35,891 bases of DNA. Source: Pedobacter sp. ASV17. GTDB taxonomy: Bacteria; Bacteroidota; Bacteroidia; Sphingobacteriales; Sphingobacteriaceae. Positions 33,659 through 35,891 of the stretch are shown one piece after another; position 1 is the stretch's first letter, and each line of letters opens with the position of its first letter. Under the pieces are notes generated by a model that saw only the letters and a list, made by a program, of their open reading frames with translations, was not told the DNA's origin and did no database searches. The stretch is from assembly GCF_016429065.1 (NCBI RefSeq), contig NZ_JAELTX010000053.1:1-35891 (forward strand), written 5' to 3'. The translations under genes were made by a program, and so were the position numbers.

Positions 33659-34060
33659 TTAGTTTCCGCCTTGGCGTTCTTTCATTCTTTTTTCCATTTC
33701 AGCTTTTTGCTCGTCTAGCATTGCTTTATAGGTTTTCTTTTGCTCGTCATTTAAAACTGAACTTACTTTGGTTTCAAGGTCAGCTCTCATTTTCTGCATT
33801 TTCTCCATCATGGCTTGTCTGTCGCCACCTGCTTCTTCACGTAATTTTTTTTGTGCTTCACCTTGCTCGGTAAAAATGGTAGTCAATTTTGCTTTTTGGT
33901 CGTCAGAAAGTTTAAGTTTTTCATCTAACTGTTTTACTCTAGCTTCTGGGTTTGCACCCATACGGCCCCCTGGACCACCTGGACGACCACCTTCTTGTTG
34001 TGCTTGTGCAAATGCTACCATACCAAATAATAGCCCGCAAATCATCATCAATTTTTTCAT
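33659..34060 (-). CDS. Exported Spy/CpxP-like LTxxQ-type protein
   Basis: About 133 aa. The start at 34060 gives a clean signal peptide (MKKLMMICGLLFGMVAFAQA); an upstream in-frame start would put 13 Asn/Lys-rich residues before it. A Gly/Pro/Arg linker, GGRPGGPGGRMG, is followed by an all-helical, Met- and Lys-rich region. Helices carry LKLSDDQKAKLTTIFTEQ and VLNDEQKKTYKAMLDEQK, the doubled LTxxQ-like pattern of Spy/CpxP periplasmic chaperones and metal-stress proteins. Assignment rests on pattern rather than a strong signature. Divergent from the Gly-rich protein gene. Confidence 0.8.
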   Translation of the reverse strand: MKKLMMICGLLFGMVAFAQAQQEGGRPGGPGGRMGANPEARVKQLDEKLKLSDDQKAKLTTIFTEQGEAQKKLREEAGGDRQAMMEKMQKMRADLETKVSSVLNDEQKKTYKAMLDEQKAEMEKRMKERQGGN

Positions 34061-34249
34061 GTGTTTAGAATTATTGTTTTTGTTTTTTCTTTGGAGCATA
34101 AAACTGGCGAGAGGTTTAATCCAGCTGAAAAGATATTCTGTTAAAAAGTGTTAAGGGTAATAGTTTAAAGTTTAAAGTTGAAAAGTTTTATTTTCTGTAC
34201 AAAATTGCTACTAATACCTAACTTCTAACCACTAATAACTCCCCCATAA

Positions 34250-34270
34250 TTGTCCACCTTTTTGTCCACC
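34250..34270. repeat. Direct repeat TTGTCCACC x2 upstream of a predicted promoter
   Basis: TTGTCCACC at 34250-34258 and 34262-34270, a 12-bp period. It ends seven bases before the predicted -33 element, a usual activator position. Confidence 0.4.
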
Positions 34271-34277
34271 CCTAAAT

Positions 34278-34309
34278 TTTGGTTGTCATAGCTTGGTATT
34301 CTAGATTTA
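34278..34309 (+). promoter_or_regulatory. Predicted promoter for the Gly-rich surface protein
   Basis: TTTG at 34278-34281, 20 nt, then TAGATTTA at 34302-34309 (one mismatch to TAnnTTTG). Spacing is right for the Bacteroidota primary sigma factor; the ATG follows 32 nt later. Confidence 0.5.
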
Positions 34310-34341
34310 CACAATAGTCTAAACCTACAGCTTAATTGTTT

Positions 34342-35891
34342 ATGAAGAAAAATTTACTTGTTAATCCTCTATTTCTTTTATTGCTTTTGTTTGGCTTAAG
34401 CTCAAGAGCGCAGACTACTCAAACATTTAACTATTCTGGCAGCCAGCAAACATTTGTGGTGCCCAGTTGTGTATCGGAAATTACCATTACCGTTTACGGT
34501 GGCAAGGGGGCGGACGGCGGTGGTTCTTCTTTAGGTGCTCGAGGCGGATATGGTGGTCTTGGGGCAAAGGTAAAAGGGACTTTTCCAGTTACGCCGGGTC
34601 AAACCTTTACACTTTTCGTAGGTGGGGCGGCCAATGGTGCTAATGGTGGTTACAACGGTGGAGGCAGTGGCAATACGGCCGGCCAGGGTGGTGGTGCCGG
34701 TGGTGGTGCCAGCGATGTAAGGCTAAATGGTACTAATATGTCTGACAGGATCATTGTGGCTGGTGGCGGTGGTGGCGGTGGCAATGCGGGTTGTCATCAA
34801 AACAGCTTTAACGGGGGGAATGGTGGCAGCGGTGGTTTACCAGGTGCAAACGGGGTTGATGCGACAGGCGGCGGCGGTGGCGGTGGTGGCGGTGGTTTGG
34901 TTGGTGGCCTGGAGGCGGGTGGTGTACATAGCGAAATAGGATGCCATGCAGGATATGTGGGTTTTGATGGAGCTGCAGGTTCGGTAGGAACTGGTGGCTA
35001 TGGAGGCGTAGGCAGTGGTGGCAACAACCTTTGTTATTCTGTTGGATTAAGTGGAGTTGGCGGCGGTGGTGGTGGCGGCGGTTATTTAGGTGGTGGCGGC
35101 GGTGCCGGTGGTTCTGGTAGCAATGTTGCCTGTCAAGTATTGTCCTCGGGCGGTGGAGGCGGTGGCGCTGGTGGTTCTAACTATATCGATGCCGCATTTA
35201 CCAATACCTCAATCGATGTTTCTGCATTTACAGATGGATTGATCGAAATTACGTATACCGTAAATCCTCCAGCAGCTTTGCCTACAGGGCTAACGGCACA
35301 AAATATTTATGTATCGGGCACATTGGCCGATTTACAGATTACCGGAACCAATCTCAAATGGTACGATGCATCCGCTGCGGGCAACCTGTTGCCTTCAACT
35401 ACAGCATTGGTTAATGGTACTACCTATTATGTTACACAAACTATTGGCAATTGCGAAAGTACTTCTCGTTTGGGGGTAACGGTAACTATCTTGCCTAATC
35501 CAGTTGTTTCCATTTCCAGGTTAAATACATCACCTACAAATGCAGCTTCGGTTAATTATCGTGTGGTATTTACAGCGCCTGTTACAGGGGTAGATGCAAC
35601 CGACTTCACTTTGGTTTCGACGGGTGTTACTGGCGCAAGTATAGGTACACCAACAGGTGCTGGAACCACGTGGGATGTCCCTGTAACGGGTATCGTTGGA
35701 GATGGTAGCCTGAGGCTTGATTTTACCAATATTACTGGGGTAGTACCCAATGTGCAAACAGCTTTCAACAGTGGAGAGGTTTACATCATCGACCATACTG
35801 CTCCAGTTTTGCCAGCAGGTTTGGTAGCGACAAAAGGAAATCAGCAAAACGTACTGAACTGGAACGCTAATATAGAAAGCGATTTGGGATC
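34342..35891 (+). CDS. Glycine-rich exported surface protein (3' end outside window)
   Basis: The frame stays open from ATG 34342 to the window end, 516 codons. Signal peptide 1-23 (LLLFGLSSRAQ). Residues about 24-310 form a glycine-rich domain: FNYSGSQQTFVVPS, GGKGADGGG, VTPGQTFTLFVGG, then GGGASDVRLNG and RIIVAGGGGGGG, with several Cys in the Gly runs. That order resembles the Gly_rich/ALK-LTK glycine-rich domain class (PF12810-like). It is followed by an Ig-like segment (LKWYDASAAGNLLPSTTALV, TYYVTQTIGNCES) and a segment VNYRVVFTAPVTGVDATDF. The visible end, APVLPAGLVATKGNQQNVL, begins an FN3 domain. A C-terminal T9SS domain is likely but not visible. No closely linked partner. Confidence 0.88.
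   Translation, partial: MKKNLLVNPLFLLLLLFGLSSRAQTTQTFNYSGSQQTFVVPSCVSEITITVYGGKGADGGGSSLGARGGYGGLGAKVKGTFPVTPGQTFTLFVGGAANGANGGYNGGGSGNTAGQGGGAGGGASDVRLNGTNMSDRIIVAGGGGGGGNAGCHQNSFNGGNGGSGGLPGANGVDATGGGGGGGGGGLVGGLEAGGVHSEIGCHAGYVGFDGAAGSVGTGGYGGVGSGGNNLCYSVGLSGVGGGGGGGGYLGGGGGAGGSGSNVACQVLSSGGGGGGAGGSNYIDAAFTNTSIDVSAFTDGLIEITYTVNPPAALPTGLTAQNIYVSGTLADLQITGTNLKWYDASAAGNLLPSTTALVNGTTYYVTQTIGNCESTSRLGVTVTILPNPVVSISRLNTSPTNAASVNYRVVFTAPVTGVDATDFTLVSTGVTGASIGTPTGAGTTWDVPVTGIVGDGSLRLDFTNITGVVPNVQTAFNSGEVYIIDHTAPVLPAGLVATKGNQQNVLNWNANIESDLG

Noticed and set aside
34727..34939. 70-codon frame within the Gly-rich domain
   Set aside because: An out-of-frame reading of GGT/GGC repeats giving Val/Ala runs; it is explained by the main frame.
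35530..35847. 105-codon open frame antisense to the end of the Gly-rich gene
   Set aside because: The plus-strand frame is continuous with domain-like sequence there; the antisense frame is Cys/Arg-rich and has no start signals.

Overview
The window reads as a chromosomal segment of a Bacteroidota bacterium, most likely Sphingobacteriaceae (Pedobacter-like). The evidence is GldC, a type IX secretion sorting domain, DUF6660 and DUF3810 proteins, MiaE next to PyrC, and promoters of the Bacteroidota type (TAnnTTTG -7 element). Start sites mostly lack Shine-Dalgarno sequences. No phage, transposase, CRISPR array, rRNA or tRNA was seen.

Layout. 1-1483 (-): N-terminal two thirds of a UvrD/PcrA helicase starting at TTG. 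1669-1992 (+): a DUF493 protein. 1993-2743: a gene-free repeat island. 2744-4782 (-): a YdbS/YdbT-like pair of bacterial PH-domain membrane proteins. 4980-12794 (+): a TPR histidine kinase, a NarL-type regulator, then four exported proteins (lipoprotein, 951-aa T9SS cargo, Sel1 protein with a DnaJ-like zinc motif, small protein). 13067-14362 (-): an exported HExxH protein. 14647-16506 (-): an HscA-type Hsp70. 16602-18196 (-): an unknown protein and a glycosyltransferase. 18408-18989 (+): MiaE. 19058-21984 (-): dihydroorotase, a YoeB-type toxin-antitoxin pair and a DUF3810 protein. 22140-26383 (+): DEAD-box helicase, small membrane protein, GldC, hybrid histidine kinase, membrane protein. 26406-32695 (+): a heavy-metal RND efflux operon headed by a Cys/His-rich DUF6660 protein. 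32954-33517 (-): Maf. 33659-34060 (-): a Spy/CpxP-like exported protein. 34342 to the window end (+): a glycine-rich, probably surface-exposed protein cut by the window edge.

How parts work together. The kinase/regulator pair at 4980-7845 is followed by a 105-bp gap holding two dyads around a predicted promoter, then the exported-protein cluster. This suggests, but does not prove, that the pair controls these envelope proteins. The RND pump, outer-membrane channel and adaptor form a complete tripartite exporter; the inner-membrane subunit carries the CzcA-type proton-relay acidic residues.

The most unusual non-coding content is the nested repeat island at 2011-2713, a dispersed element present in four copies in three intergenic regions, and a two-hairpin cassette present twice at 12807-13060. 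Four genes (hscA, miaE, pyrC and the DEAD-box helicase) have a -7 promoter element ending only 4-5 nt before the start codon, which predicts leaderless mRNAs.
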